From the NCBI GenBank assembly GCA_944326315.1, contig CALVDP010000004.1, forward strand, positions 1-64,000: DNA of 64,000 nucleotides, read 5' to 3'. The stretch comes from an uncultured Bacteroidales bacterium. Its GTDB lineage: Bacteria; Bacteroidota; Bacteroidia; Bacteroidales; UBA932. A program made the translations under genes and the position numbers. Shown piece by piece: positions 26,463 through 34,950 of this stretch. Within the stretch, counting starts at the first letter, position 1; each line of letters starts with the position of its first letter. A model generated the notes under the pieces. That model was given only the letters and a program-made list of their open reading frames with translations. It did not search any database and was not told where the DNA came from.

Positions 26463-26509
26463 AACGGTCCGCAGAAAACTTCCTGTTGTGTCTGATGCTT
26501 CAAGAAAGT

Positions 26510-26725
26510 TCAATTGGCATCCAGTTCCTCTTTCAAAATGTCGAACACATATACCGGACTCTGGTAATAAAGTCCGGTTTCAGGATCCTCTACCCTTGAA
26601 AAGGTCGTGGACTTGTACAGCCTGTCAAATGCCTCCTTGTCTGTGAGTTGATATTCTTCCATTATCATCGGTACAATATCCTCACACAGGCTTTCAATCA
26701 AGAACTGCCGGTCTGTCTCTGTCAT
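26510..26725 (-). CDS. DUF3791-type small protein (third gene of TA-like operon)
   Basis: The 71-residue acidic protein (ESLCEDIVPMIMEEYQLTDKEAFDRLYKS) has the layout of the small helical DUF3791 proteins that flank DUF3990 genes in Bacteroidota. Its ATG overlaps the stop of the DUF3990 gene by 4 bases. It may be an antitoxin or accessory partner. Confidence 0.65.
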   Translation of the reverse strand: MTETDRQFLIESLCEDIVPMIMEEYQLTDKEAFDRLYKSTTFSRVEDPETGLYYQSPVYVFDILKEELDAN

Positions 26726-27192
26726 ATTCTCTTCAATAATCTGATTGCCCTTTCCGTACCGAAAAAATATTGGACCGTCGGAGACGTGTATTTTATACTT
26801 TCCAGAAATTTATCAAAAGTAATGAAACCTCTGGACAACTGCCTTATCTGTACACCCACGGCATCGTCTGCAATCGGTCCGATTACTATGTCATACTGGT
26901 GCACCTGCTCGTCCGACCTGTTTTTCCGGTTTGCAAGTACAAACTTTGCCCATTCTTCTGTATAACCGTCAAATTGTTTTACATTAAATCCGTCAAGTGA
27001 GGTCTCATCAAACTCAAACTTGGTGACTACAGGAATGCCGCTTCCTTCCCTGCGTACAACATTTTCCGACATCCTGACAGCCTGCATATAGTCAGCACTC
27101 AAATAGAAGCCTCTGCCGAAGTCCTTGCCGTGACGACCTTTCGACAACAGAATTTTATCAATCACAATGTTTGAGCCGTGATATAGAATCAT
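26722..27192 (-). CDS. DUF3990 protein, probable ADP-ribosyltransferase-fold toxin
   Basis: The 156-residue protein begins MILYHGSN and has GKDFGRGFYLS. Both match the NAD-binding first strands of the ADP-ribosyltransferase fold, to which DUF3990 belongs. A third catalytic residue could not be fixed by eye. The start at 27192 forms an ATGA overlap with the preceding gene, which I prefer to the longer frame starting at 27219. Flanking small DUF3791-type genes suggest a toxin with antitoxins. The toxic activity is inferred. Confidence 0.7.
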   Translation of the reverse strand: MILYHGSNIVIDKILLSKGRHGKDFGRGFYLSADYMQAVRMSENVVRREGSGIPVVTKFEFDETSLDGFNVKQFDGYTEEWAKFVLANRKNRSDEQVHQYDIVIGPIADDAVGVQIRQLSRGFITFDKFLESIKYTSPTVQYFFGTERAIRLLKRI

Positions 27193-27413
27193 GACAACGG
27201 ACCTCCGTTCCTCTGGCAAACTTTCAGCATGTCGTCCACCACATCGTCTATTGAAAAAGTGTGTTCGACATCGTAGAAGTCATATATGAAATCAAGCCCC
27301 TTGTATTGCGAAAGATAGTTGTATGCAAAGGCATTGCTGACGGAAAACCGTTCAGCAAATGCACCTATGCAGGCGACATAAAATGAAATCCTGTTTCTTT
27401 CCTCTCTGCTCAT
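27189..27413 (-). CDS. DUF3791-type small protein (first gene of TA-like operon)
   Basis: The 74-residue protein (RISFYVACIGAFAERF, then YLSQYKGLDFIYDFYDVEHTF) is of DUF3791 type and overlaps the DUF3990 start by 4 bases. A TATATTTG at 27430-27437 on the minus strand is a plausible -7 box for the three-gene operon. No good -33 box is evident. Confidence 0.7.
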   Translation of the reverse strand: MSREERNRISFYVACIGAFAERFSVSNAFAYNYLSQYKGLDFIYDFYDVEHTFSIDDVVDDMLKVCQRNGGPLS

Positions 27414-27554
27414 ACAGGCATCTTTTGTTCAAATATAATCATTTTTATATTTTTTGTACGAGTAATTGTCCAACTTTTTCCTTATTGACTGATAGTTGTC
27501 TCAATATTGGCATTTCAGGGACTTGGATGGTCATCCGTTTTTTGTCTGTAAGCC

Positions 27555-27612
27555 GCTTCCCGGCAGATTGCAATCCGCCGGGAAGCAGCCAGCCGGATTT
27601 GCAATCCGGCTG
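27555..27612. repeat. Two TTGCAA palindromes
   Basis: GCTTCCCGGC and GCCGGGAAGC flank an AGATTGCAATCC centre (27555-27586). Arms AGCCGGAT/ATCCGGCT follow at 27591-27611. With 27414-27554 (no gene seen) these fill the gap before the next promoter. Confidence 0.8.
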
Positions 27613-27644
27613 AACGGTCCGCAGTGAACCGGAGTAGAAATAAT

Positions 27645-27720
27645 TTTGCATGCAAAGGAATTGTCATTATCTTTGTGTGTGAACACACAATAATAACCGA
27701 CAACGACGTCAAGCGAGAAT
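27645..27720 (+). promoter_or_regulatory. Cassette promoter, perfect inverted repeat, leader
   Basis: TTTG (27645-27648), 19 bp, TATCTTTG (27668-27675). The best inverted repeat in the window follows: TTGTGTG TGAA CACACAA (27673-27690), with the left arm overlapping the -7 box. AAGCGAGAAT is at 27711-27720. Confidence 0.85.
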
Positions 27721-27756
27721 ACTTGAGGGCCTGGAAACCTTTGGCTGTTACCATTT

Positions 27757-28830
27757 ATGAAGTATTTGTTTTATTGCACAATGTCTGTTCTGCTGATAAG
27801 TTCATGTGGCAGAAACAATATAATCAAGGATGCACCGCTAAGGCTGGTCTCTCCGAATAACGTGCAGAGGATTGCCATTGACTCTACATTCAATCATGAT
27901 TTTCAGGAAACATTGTTTGCGGTAGATATAATCACGCTTGAGGATTCCGTAATGCTGCTATATGATGCGTTGACAGGCAGTCAAGATGAATGTTTCTACA
28001 AAGCATATTCGTTGTCCGATTTTTCCTATCTTGGCAGGTACTGTACTCATGGGAGGGGTGATGGAGAGTTTCTTAGTCCGGATCTGTCAGACAGTTTCAG
28101 ATCGGAAAACGGAAATATTTGCGGATACATATCAGACATAATGCAGTCAAGTTCATTTAGTCTGGATTTTACGTGTTCTTTGCAAGAACGGAAGAATGTA
28201 GTGGAAAAAATTTCAGATTTGCCGGACAATACACTTTATGCATTTCCGTATCGGGATTCGCTTCAATTTGTCATGAGTGTGGATAATGACCGGATGTTAT
28301 GCCGTGTGCTGGACAGGAATGCGGCAGAACTTGTGGAATATGTCTTGTATCCGGATGATGTCCCGGTTGAAAGAAGCCTTATGCATTTGGGAAACTGTGT
28401 GGCAATCAACAGTGAAAGAGGAATTGCGGCAATGGTGATGCTGTCAATACCCCAGATTAATTTTCTTGATATTGAGACCGGGGAGATTTTTTCATCTGCT
28501 GTGAATGGAAAGTACAGAAAGTGGAAATCTGTATTGGAGACCCCTAAGGATATGAAATCAATAATGAACTCGATTGAATATTACAGCAATGCAACTTTCT
28601 CATCCGATTATATCATAGCGGTTTATCCGGAAAGGACAATGGCGGATCTTGCAAAATCTAGTGGGGCTGCGCCACATATTCACGTATTTGATTGGGACGG
28701 TAATTTCTTATATGATTTTATCGTAGAAGAAAATGTTTCAAAGATAGCATTCGTTTCATCACAAAAGCTTTTGTATGGCTTGGATACGGAGGGTCGTATA
28801 ATCCGTTATGACCTGTCGGGGATATTGTAA
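27757..28830 (+). CDS. 6-bladed beta-propeller lipoprotein 7
   Basis: The 357-residue lipoprotein (Cys17, LLISSC) has the signature HGRGDGEF and ends in the clade-specific RIIRYDLSGIL. It belongs to the clade with the proteins at 16632, 30157 and 36239, which share IPQINFLDIETG. No peptide gene precedes it, so it is a cassette consisting of a propeller alone. Confidence 0.75.
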   Translation: MKYLFYCTMSVLLISSCGRNNIIKDAPLRLVSPNNVQRIAIDSTFNHDFQETLFAVDIITLEDSVMLLYDALTGSQDECFYKAYSLSDFSYLGRYCTHGRGDGEFLSPDLSDSFRSENGNICGYISDIMQSSSFSLDFTCSLQERKNVVEKISDLPDNTLYAFPYRDSLQFVMSVDNDRMLCRVLDRNAAELVEYVLYPDDVPVERSLMHLGNCVAINSERGIAAMVMLSIPQINFLDIETGEIFSSAVNGKYRKWKSVLETPKDMKSIMNSIEYYSNATFSSDYIIAVYPERTMADLAKSSGAAPHIHVFDWDGNFLYDFIVEENVSKIAFVSSQKLLYGLDTEGRIIRYDLSGIL

Positions 28831-28834
28831 TCCG

Positions 28835-28888
28835 TCCCGGCAGATTGCAATCCGCCGGGAAGCGGCAGCCGGATTGCAAATCCGGCTG
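28835..28888. repeat. Two TTGCAA palindromes
   Basis: TCCCGGC/GCCGGGA around AGATTGCAATCC (28835-28860), starting 5 bases after the stop codon, then CAGCCGGAT/ATCCGGCTG (28866-28888). Confidence 0.8.
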
Positions 28889-28920
28889 AACGGTCCTCAG
28901 AGAACCGGAATAGAAATAAT

Positions 28921-28996
28921 TTTGAATGCAAGTAAATTATTATTATCTTCGTGTGTGAGCACACAATAATAACCGGCAATGACGTTAAATGAGAAT
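28921..28996 (+). promoter_or_regulatory. Cassette promoter, inverted repeat, leader
   Basis: TTTG (28921-28924), 19 bp, TATCTTCG (28944-28951), GTGTG TGAG CACAC (28951-28964), and leader box variant AAATGAGAAT (28987-28996). The leader then continues with GAGGGCCTGGAAACC, also seen at 27.7, 31.3 and 40.5 kb. Confidence 0.8.
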
Positions 28997-29085
28997 GTTT
29001 GAGGGCCTGGAAACCGTTGGCTGCGATCATAAAGTTATAAAAGACCAAAACGAGCATAAACCAGTTTCGCTGTATACGGGGATAG

Positions 29086-30150
29086 ATGAAAACGCTATTG
29101 AAAATAGCCGGGACTTATATGTCCATAATGGTGTCCTGTACGGCTTTGCCGGAGGACTGCCAGGTATTGGATGTCGATACGGACAATGTGGAGATAGTGG
29201 ACCTGTCGACGGCACCGTTTTTTGAGACTGTAGAGTTTAAGTCCGGATATACGATAGGGCATATTGATGAAGCGGTAATTTCGGATACCCTGGCATTGAT
29301 AAAAACATCAGGAAATCTTATGGGCTTCAATATCAGGACTGGGGCAATTGTCGCCAAGTATTCGCACAGAGGCCGTGCATCAGAGGAATATCTGACAGTA
29401 TGGAGTGTCGGACTGGATTCCGGACTGGTATTCTTATACGATATCAATTCCAAAAAGATAATGTATTTTACGGCATCGGGAGACTTGATAAAACAGGTAA
29501 AAGTGCCGGAGACATCCGGAGACGCCCCGTTCCAGGATTTCATAAGACTTGATGACGACCGGTATATCGGGAAAAGAGTATATGGTGCGGGCGAAGTTCC
29601 GGAACTGTCGGTCTACGATTCGGAATTCCGTTATTTACATGATGCAGGGTCTATGATACTACGGTCCGGAGCGCATTTCGATAACCCTTTTTTCAAAAAC
29701 GGACGAGGGGAAGTCTTCTACTACAGGTATCTGCTGAACGATATCTATCTTGTGGACGGACAGACGGTCAGGCCGATATACCGTATAGACTTCGGTCGCA
29801 GTAACATACCTCGGTCCAAGAATTTCCGGGATGAGATGCAGATAATAGAGTTTGTCAATGAAAGACCTGGCAGGTATGCGACATTCGTGAGCAATATCTA
29901 TGATTCTCCCGCCTGTTTCTGCTTTGTATATCTGATGGATGGCGAGAGACGGTATGCAGTATATGACAAGAATTCAGACAGAGTTCTTTCGTATTCTTTC
30001 AGGAATGAAGATTCTGTCCTGTCGAAGGTTGTCACGTATAATGATAAAGCATATCTTTTCTGGCAGGACATGGGTGGAACCGTAGAAATGACGGTTATTC
30101 CGCTTGAGATGCTTCTATGTCAGCGAATATCTGGCACTTGTCAAAATTAG
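29086..30150 (+). CDS. 6-bladed beta-propeller lipoprotein 8
   Basis: The 354-residue lipoprotein (Cys18, SIMVSC) has the signature SHRGRASEEYL and C-terminal strands typical of BF3164-like proteins. Damaged relatives lie at 31380 (sharing YRIDF) and at 51.8-52.0 kb (sharing DTLALIK-SG). It is followed 6 bases later by a second propeller gene, so the two are co-transcribed. Confidence 0.75.
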   Translation: MKTLLKIAGTYMSIMVSCTALPEDCQVLDVDTDNVEIVDLSTAPFFETVEFKSGYTIGHIDEAVISDTLALIKTSGNLMGFNIRTGAIVAKYSHRGRASEEYLTVWSVGLDSGLVFLYDINSKKIMYFTASGDLIKQVKVPETSGDAPFQDFIRLDDDRYIGKRVYGAGEVPELSVYDSEFRYLHDAGSMILRSGAHFDNPFFKNGRGEVFYYRYLLNDIYLVDGQTVRPIYRIDFGRSNIPRSKNFRDEMQIIEFVNERPGRYATFVSNIYDSPACFCFVYLMDGERRYAVYDKNSDRVLSYSFRNEDSVLSKVVTYNDKAYLFWQDMGGTVEMTVIPLEMLLCQRISGTCQN

Positions 30151-30156
30151 AGTCGT

Positions 30157-31209
30157 ATGGAAAAATTCCACAGAATTGTTTTATTTATGCTTTGGGTGTC
30201 TTTGGCCGTGTCATGCAATGTCCGCAGCGGGATTGTCGATAATGCGCCGGTGACGTTGACTGCGCCTGATAAAGTGGTGTCATTGAGTGCAGACACCACC
30301 TTCAGAAATACATTCCCGGAAGTACTTGACTGCTACGCCATGCAGATAGTTCGGGACTCGATACTTGTCCTGTATGTCCCGGCAACGGAAGAAGACCCGT
30401 ATCATTTCAAGGCGTATTCGACAAATACATTTGACTATCTCGGAGAATTTATACGCACGGGCAGGGGGCCGGGAGAGATGATCGCACCCCATATTGCCAA
30501 AAGTAATGTCAGTGCCGGGTATTTGGGCGTGAATGATAACCAGACAGGGACGGCATACTTGGTAGATGTGATGAAATCCATACAGGACAACAATACCGTA
30601 GCCGCAGACACTTCGGCTCTGCCTTCAGATGTCCTTGACTGGCTTCCTCTGCCGGATTCGGGACAGTTTTTCCTTCAGCAGGATGCCGATGAAATGATAT
30701 ACAGGATTGTAGCGGCGGACAACGGGCAGAAAACGCTTCATCCGTACAGGAATATTGACGGAAAAGGCAATGTAACCTGGTTCAGCAGTTTCTTTACGGC
30801 AAATGATGCCGGCAAGTTGGCTGAAATCATGATATTTTTCCCGCAGATCAATTTCTGTGATATAGAAAGCGGGAGCATGTATTCTGTCGCTGTAAACAGG
30901 GAATACCGCAGATGGAAATCTTTTCTTGGCAGATTACCCGATATGGATACAGTCCAGTATTACGATGGGATAACATCTACTTCTGACTATATCTTTGCGA
31001 TATATAAAGGATATTCATTGTCGGATATCCGTACGGGCAGTTGTCACGGTTCTTCAATCCATGTGTTTGACTGGGACGGTAAATTTATGTATGATATCAA
31101 GGTAGCGGAAGATATCAGCGATATGGCATACGACAGCAGTGCAGAACTGATGTATTGCATGGACGCAGAAAGCCGTATAATCCGTTATGACCTGTCGGGG
31201 ATATTGTAA
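30157..31209 (+). CDS. 6-bladed beta-propeller lipoprotein 9
   Basis: The 350-residue lipoprotein (Cys20, SLAVSC) has the signature RTGRGPGEM and ends IIRYDLSGIL. It is the full-length relative of the shortened gene at 16632 (both have RSGIV or RTGIV, PVT and SADT-FR). Only the right half of a TTGCAA palindrome follows its stop, so its 3' end appears to be a recombination joint. Confidence 0.75.
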   Translation: MEKFHRIVLFMLWVSLAVSCNVRSGIVDNAPVTLTAPDKVVSLSADTTFRNTFPEVLDCYAMQIVRDSILVLYVPATEEDPYHFKAYSTNTFDYLGEFIRTGRGPGEMIAPHIAKSNVSAGYLGVNDNQTGTAYLVDVMKSIQDNNTVAADTSALPSDVLDWLPLPDSGQFFLQQDADEMIYRIVAADNGQKTLHPYRNIDGKGNVTWFSSFFTANDAGKLAEIMIFFPQINFCDIESGSMYSVAVNREYRRWKSFLGRLPDMDTVQYYDGITSTSDYIFAIYKGYSLSDIRTGSCHGSSIHVFDWDGKFMYDIKVAEDISDMAYDSSAELMYCMDAESRIIRYDLSGIL

Positions 31210-31250
31210 ATCCGGCTGAACGGTCCGCAGTGAACCGGAATAGAAATAAT

Positions 31251-31326
31251 TTTGCATGTGAAGGAATTGTCATTATCTTTGTGTGTAAACACACAATAAT
31301 AACCGACAACGACGTCAAGTGAGAAT
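31251..31326 (+). promoter_or_regulatory. Cassette promoter, perfect inverted repeat, leader
   Basis: TTTG (31251-31254), 19 bp, TATCTTTG (31274-31281), TTGTGTG TAAA CACACAA (31279-31296), and leader box AAGTGAGAAT (31317-31326). Confidence 0.85.
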
Positions 31327-31379
31327 GTTTGAGGGCCTGGAACATGTACTTCGATTGTAATTTTTGGATGTGACTGAGT

Positions 31380-31732
31380 ATGAAAAAACGTGGACTATTG
31401 CAGATAATCCTGCCTGCTGCAGCATGCATCTTGTCCGGGTGCAATGCAAGCCGGAATGTGCCTGATGTGGACTGGACGCTTGTGCCGGAAGAAGATGCTG
31501 TGACAATATCCGACCTTGCCCCGTATATGGAGAAGATAGAGATAGTCAGGATTGCCGATGATGACCGGCTTCTGTTTCCATGTCGAACATATCGCAGTCT
31601 TGCGGCAATACCTATTATCTTCGTCCGCAGGATAACGGTCATGTTTTCCTGAGACTGTCAGAAACCGGTCCGGATCCGGTGTATCGGATTGACTTCAAGG
31701 GTAAGACGATACCGGAAAGGTATTATATCTGA
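31380..31732 (+). pseudogene. 6-bladed beta-propeller lipoprotein 10, deleted and frameshifted
   Basis: An intact lipoprotein signal (Cys21, ACILSGC) and about 50 codons are present. Near 31580 the frame changes and a large internal part is missing. A second frame ending at 31732 encodes CGNTYYLRPQDNGHVFLRL and VYRIDFKGKTIPERY, which match C-terminal strands of the 29086-type propellers. The 118 bases after the stop to the next gene hold no other feature. Confidence 0.75.
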
Positions 31733-31850
31733 ATTGGAGAAAAACGGAGTGCCGGTCTCGTCCGGTCCCTATATAGTCAGATTCAAAATCGGGAAAATAC
31801 TGTTATAAATCGCTCTGTCCGGTATATGGAAGGCATTGGATATTTCTGTG

Positions 31851-33059
31851 ATGAAAAATAGAAAAATATTGGGACTTCTTTGTTGTGCATTTGTTGAGGT
31901 TATATTTGTGTCATGTGCGCAGAATCGGGATCATGGTCATCCTGAAGCGGAATACGGACTTGAAATATCTCCGGAAGACGATACCCTTGAATTCAGCGAA
32001 TTGTATTCTTCCTATGACTTTGTCCGTCTGAAAAATGCCATGGTATCGGATGTAACTGATGTCGTTGCGCTTGACAGCATCTATATTGTCAGATGCAGTG
32101 CATGCGGTGCGGATGAAAATCCGGAACACTGCTCCATGGTAAGCATTTTCTCTAAGGAAGGAGAATACCTTGCACCATTGATATACCAGGGACGAGGACC
32201 TGAAGAAGTGCTGACGATTGAGGACATGTGCTACAATGACATGTCCGGGACATTTGATGTACTGTGCAATTACGGACAGTACATCTACCGCTACGATCTG
32301 TCTGAGAGGAAGCCGGTCGTGAAAATCGCGCTGGACCAGGATGAAATCATATCCGCGGAAGGACTGTCTCCGGTATCGGAGGATGAGTATCTGGTCTATA
32401 AAAAATATCCGGCCGGCAATATTACCGAGTATAAGTTGTACCTGTTCAATGCGAAAACAGGTATTGTCGAGGCCCGTTTCCTGGAAATGGACAAAAAGCT
32501 CTCTGAAAAACTTGCTTTCGGCCAGAAAAACAATCTGATAGAGGCGGACGGGGATATTTACTATTATGCGGCATTCGAACCTGCAATATACAGGTTTTCA
32601 GAAGATAGTCTGACCCAATATGTCAAATTCATTGAGAACAGATATTCCATTCCGATGAATTCCCTTGAGAACTTGGGTATGGATTTGTACAATACCATTC
32701 AAGAACTGCGTCAGAGCCCGTATATATGGGGAAATGTCAACATGTATTATTATTCGGGATATTTTATGTCAACATACACGTACTCCGATAGAAAATACCT
32801 GTCAGTGTTGAATCCGGAACAGAATCTTAGTCATTCCTATTCGGCAATAAAGGATGATATGGCAATGGGAATTGTCACGGAAAATTCCGCTGGAGTATAT
32901 ACCATTGCCGGTGCGGATTCAAATGGCGTCTGCTACGTCATCGAGCCATACTTGCTGAAGGAAATTATATCAGGGACAGAGGGTCCGTACACGGAAGCCC
33001 GAAGACAGATTATGTCCGCAGCAGACGATATGAATCCTATGCTGTTGATAATGCATTGA
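31851..33059 (+). CDS. 6-bladed beta-propeller lipoprotein 11
   Basis: The 402-residue lipoprotein (Cys22, VIFVSC) has the signature YQGRGPEEV. It is longer than its neighbours, with an extended C-terminus (YTEARRQIMSAADDMNPM). Residues 80-95 contain three extra cysteines (CSACGADENPEHC). The ATG at 31851 starts the signal peptide. No promoter of the cassette type is directly upstream, so it is probably read through from 31251. Confidence 0.75.
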   Translation: MKNRKILGLLCCAFVEVIFVSCAQNRDHGHPEAEYGLEISPEDDTLEFSELYSSYDFVRLKNAMVSDVTDVVALDSIYIVRCSACGADENPEHCSMVSIFSKEGEYLAPLIYQGRGPEEVLTIEDMCYNDMSGTFDVLCNYGQYIYRYDLSERKPVVKIALDQDEIISAEGLSPVSEDEYLVYKKYPAGNITEYKLYLFNAKTGIVEARFLEMDKKLSEKLAFGQKNNLIEADGDIYYYAAFEPAIYRFSEDSLTQYVKFIENRYSIPMNSLENLGMDLYNTIQELRQSPYIWGNVNMYYYSGYFMSTYTYSDRKYLSVLNPEQNLSHSYSAIKDDMAMGIVTENSAGVYTIAGADSNGVCYVIEPYLLKEIISGTEGPYTEARRQIMSAADDMNPMLLIMH

Positions 33060-33146
33060 TCTTCTATCAATTTTTTGGGGAGGAGGGGAGACGTTCGTCA
33101 GAATGCATTAAAACTGTGAAATCAATACTACAAAACAATAGGGAAT

Positions 33147-34244
33147 ATGATAAGAAAGATTGTATATGCTGCCTGTGTAATCTCGGTGGGACTGCTGTCA
33201 GATTCCTGTTCGCAGGCATTGGAGAAAGACCTGATAAAGTGTGACATAAGGCAGACCGGTTATCCTGAGGAAACGGTGGCCCTTGAAGTCCATGCAGCCG
33301 GGCACGAAGGTCCGGACCTGATGTCAGCCATCATACGTGACAGTTTAGTGATATCGCAGGAACGTTCATCTTCATACCTTTTCTCGATAAGCGGACTGAG
33401 GAGTGGGGAACTGAAGATGATGTGCTGTCGTAAAGGACGTGCTGGGAACGAGCCTTTGTCGGCAATTCCGGTGCGTGAAGTCTTCGAGGAAGACGGAGAT
33501 ATGAAGGCGTATGTCTATTCGTATCAGGATTCGGAAATATTCGAGTGGAATATCTCTAAGAGCCTGTCTTCCGGCAGCGATGTATATGACAGTGTAGTAC
33601 GGATATCGGCTCCGGGACAGGACGGAGGGATGCTTGCATTGATGTCGTGCTATGCTCTGGACGGAAATAGTGTCATAGTAAGGAATTCGAGGCAGGATCC
33701 TCAGAAAGAGGAGTTTCTGGATGTCCCTGTATATGAAACCTACAGCCTCACGGACGGGATGCGTACCGATGTGTACGACAGCATGTTCAGTTATTCGGAA
33801 GTACCGGTTGAAAACGAATCCTTCCGGCCGAAATACTATCTTTCAGGGAGTGACTGTATCTCTCCGGACCGTAACAGAATCGCCTATGTCATGGGGTACA
33901 TGCCGTATCTTGTCACACTGGACCTTGGGAGCGGGGAGTCAGTGGCATTCCGTCTTACGGGAGAGCCGGCCTTCAATCCTTCGGAAGAACGGTGGTGCTT
34001 CACATCAGTCCAGGCGGACGATACGAGGATATATGCCTTGTATTACGGAGGTAATATTGACGACAAGGACTTCGACGCCTGTCCGGATAAATTGTATGTA
34101 TTCGACTGGAACGGGAGGCTCTTGAAGGAAATACGCCTTGACAGACATTTTACAGATCTGTCACTTGATGTGGCAAATTCAATGCTTTATCTTACCCACC
34201 GGATGAGAAGCGGGATATACGGTATTGACACAAAAGACATTTGA
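33147..34244 (+). CDS. 6-bladed beta-propeller lipoprotein 12
   Basis: The 365-residue lipoprotein (Cys21, LLSDSC) belongs to the same clade as the duplicated pair at 13753 and 15332: YLFSISGL, then RKGRAGNEPLSAIPV, SDVYDSVV and SPDRNRIAYVMGYMP are collinear. It is therefore an older paralogue outside the recent duplication. Confidence 0.8.
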   Translation: MIRKIVYAACVISVGLLSDSCSQALEKDLIKCDIRQTGYPEETVALEVHAAGHEGPDLMSAIIRDSLVISQERSSSYLFSISGLRSGELKMMCCRKGRAGNEPLSAIPVREVFEEDGDMKAYVYSYQDSEIFEWNISKSLSSGSDVYDSVVRISAPGQDGGMLALMSCYALDGNSVIVRNSRQDPQKEEFLDVPVYETYSLTDGMRTDVYDSMFSYSEVPVENESFRPKYYLSGSDCISPDRNRIAYVMGYMPYLVTLDLGSGESVAFRLTGEPAFNPSEERWCFTSVQADDTRIYALYYGGNIDDKDFDACPDKLYVFDWNGRLLKEIRLDRHFTDLSLDVANSMLYLTHRMRSGIYGIDTKDI

Positions 34245-34302
34245 CCAAGGTTCGGTTGCCAATGTTTGTTATATGAATCTTTTTAAGAAACAAATCGCAG
34301 AT

Positions 34303-34950
34303 ATGAGAAGGTTGGGCCTTGTTTTTATTTTCCTGGCAGTGTCCGTTGCTTCATGCAGGAGACAATGCCAGGAGCAGATGATCAACTTAAGTGACACAGA
34401 TTGTATCCTATTGGAAGCCGATTCCCTTGATTTTGCCGAAGACCTCCTTGCTCCGAGGAAAGTGTTTGCCTTTGGTGATGGTATAGCCATTTTCGAGCCC
34501 AATGATGCGGAGGGCTTTTTACATTTTTACGATAAGTCAGGAACTTTGGAATGGAAATATGGCACAATAGGCAATGCGGGGAACGAGTATTTGTCCCCCA
34601 ACGTGTTTGCCAATGGAGAGTCGCTTCTCATTCTTTCCATGGATGGAAGATATAGTGAGGTTAAAAGAGCCGGAAGCGGGATTGAAACAGGGGAATTCCG
34701 GTCAATAGGAAACAAGACCCTTTCCATGGGAACCAACTTTCTGTCGTTGAATGCAGGCGGTGGAACCATAGTTGAAAGTCCGTCTTCAGACGACATGCTT
34801 GTTTTCTCCGGAACAGATGGCGGGGAATTCAAATACAATGAGTATCCCGTGGACGTTCCCCAAAAAATGCATGCATATGTCAAGAAAAATGTCATAGTAT
34901 CCTGTTCGTATGTTTCTTTGATTTCATGGTATGTGCGTTATTCCCGATAA
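34303..34950 (+). pseudogene. 6-bladed beta-propeller lipoprotein 13, 3' end cut off by a duplication
   Basis: A good lipoprotein start (Cys18, VSVASC; an earlier ATG at 34273 is possible) and about 200 residues remain. They resemble the protein at 53195: GFLHFYDKSGTLEWKYGTIGNAGNEYL against GFLRFY...YGVIGRGPDEYL. Similarity to propellers stops at 34910, exactly where the 1.3 kb repeat begins, and the frame then runs into repeat DNA. Confidence 0.75.

Noticed and set aside
27219..27219. Longer start for the DUF3990 protein (nine extra residues)
   Set aside because: The ATG at 27192 gives the family-typical MILYHGSN start and the same ATGA coupling as the next gene.
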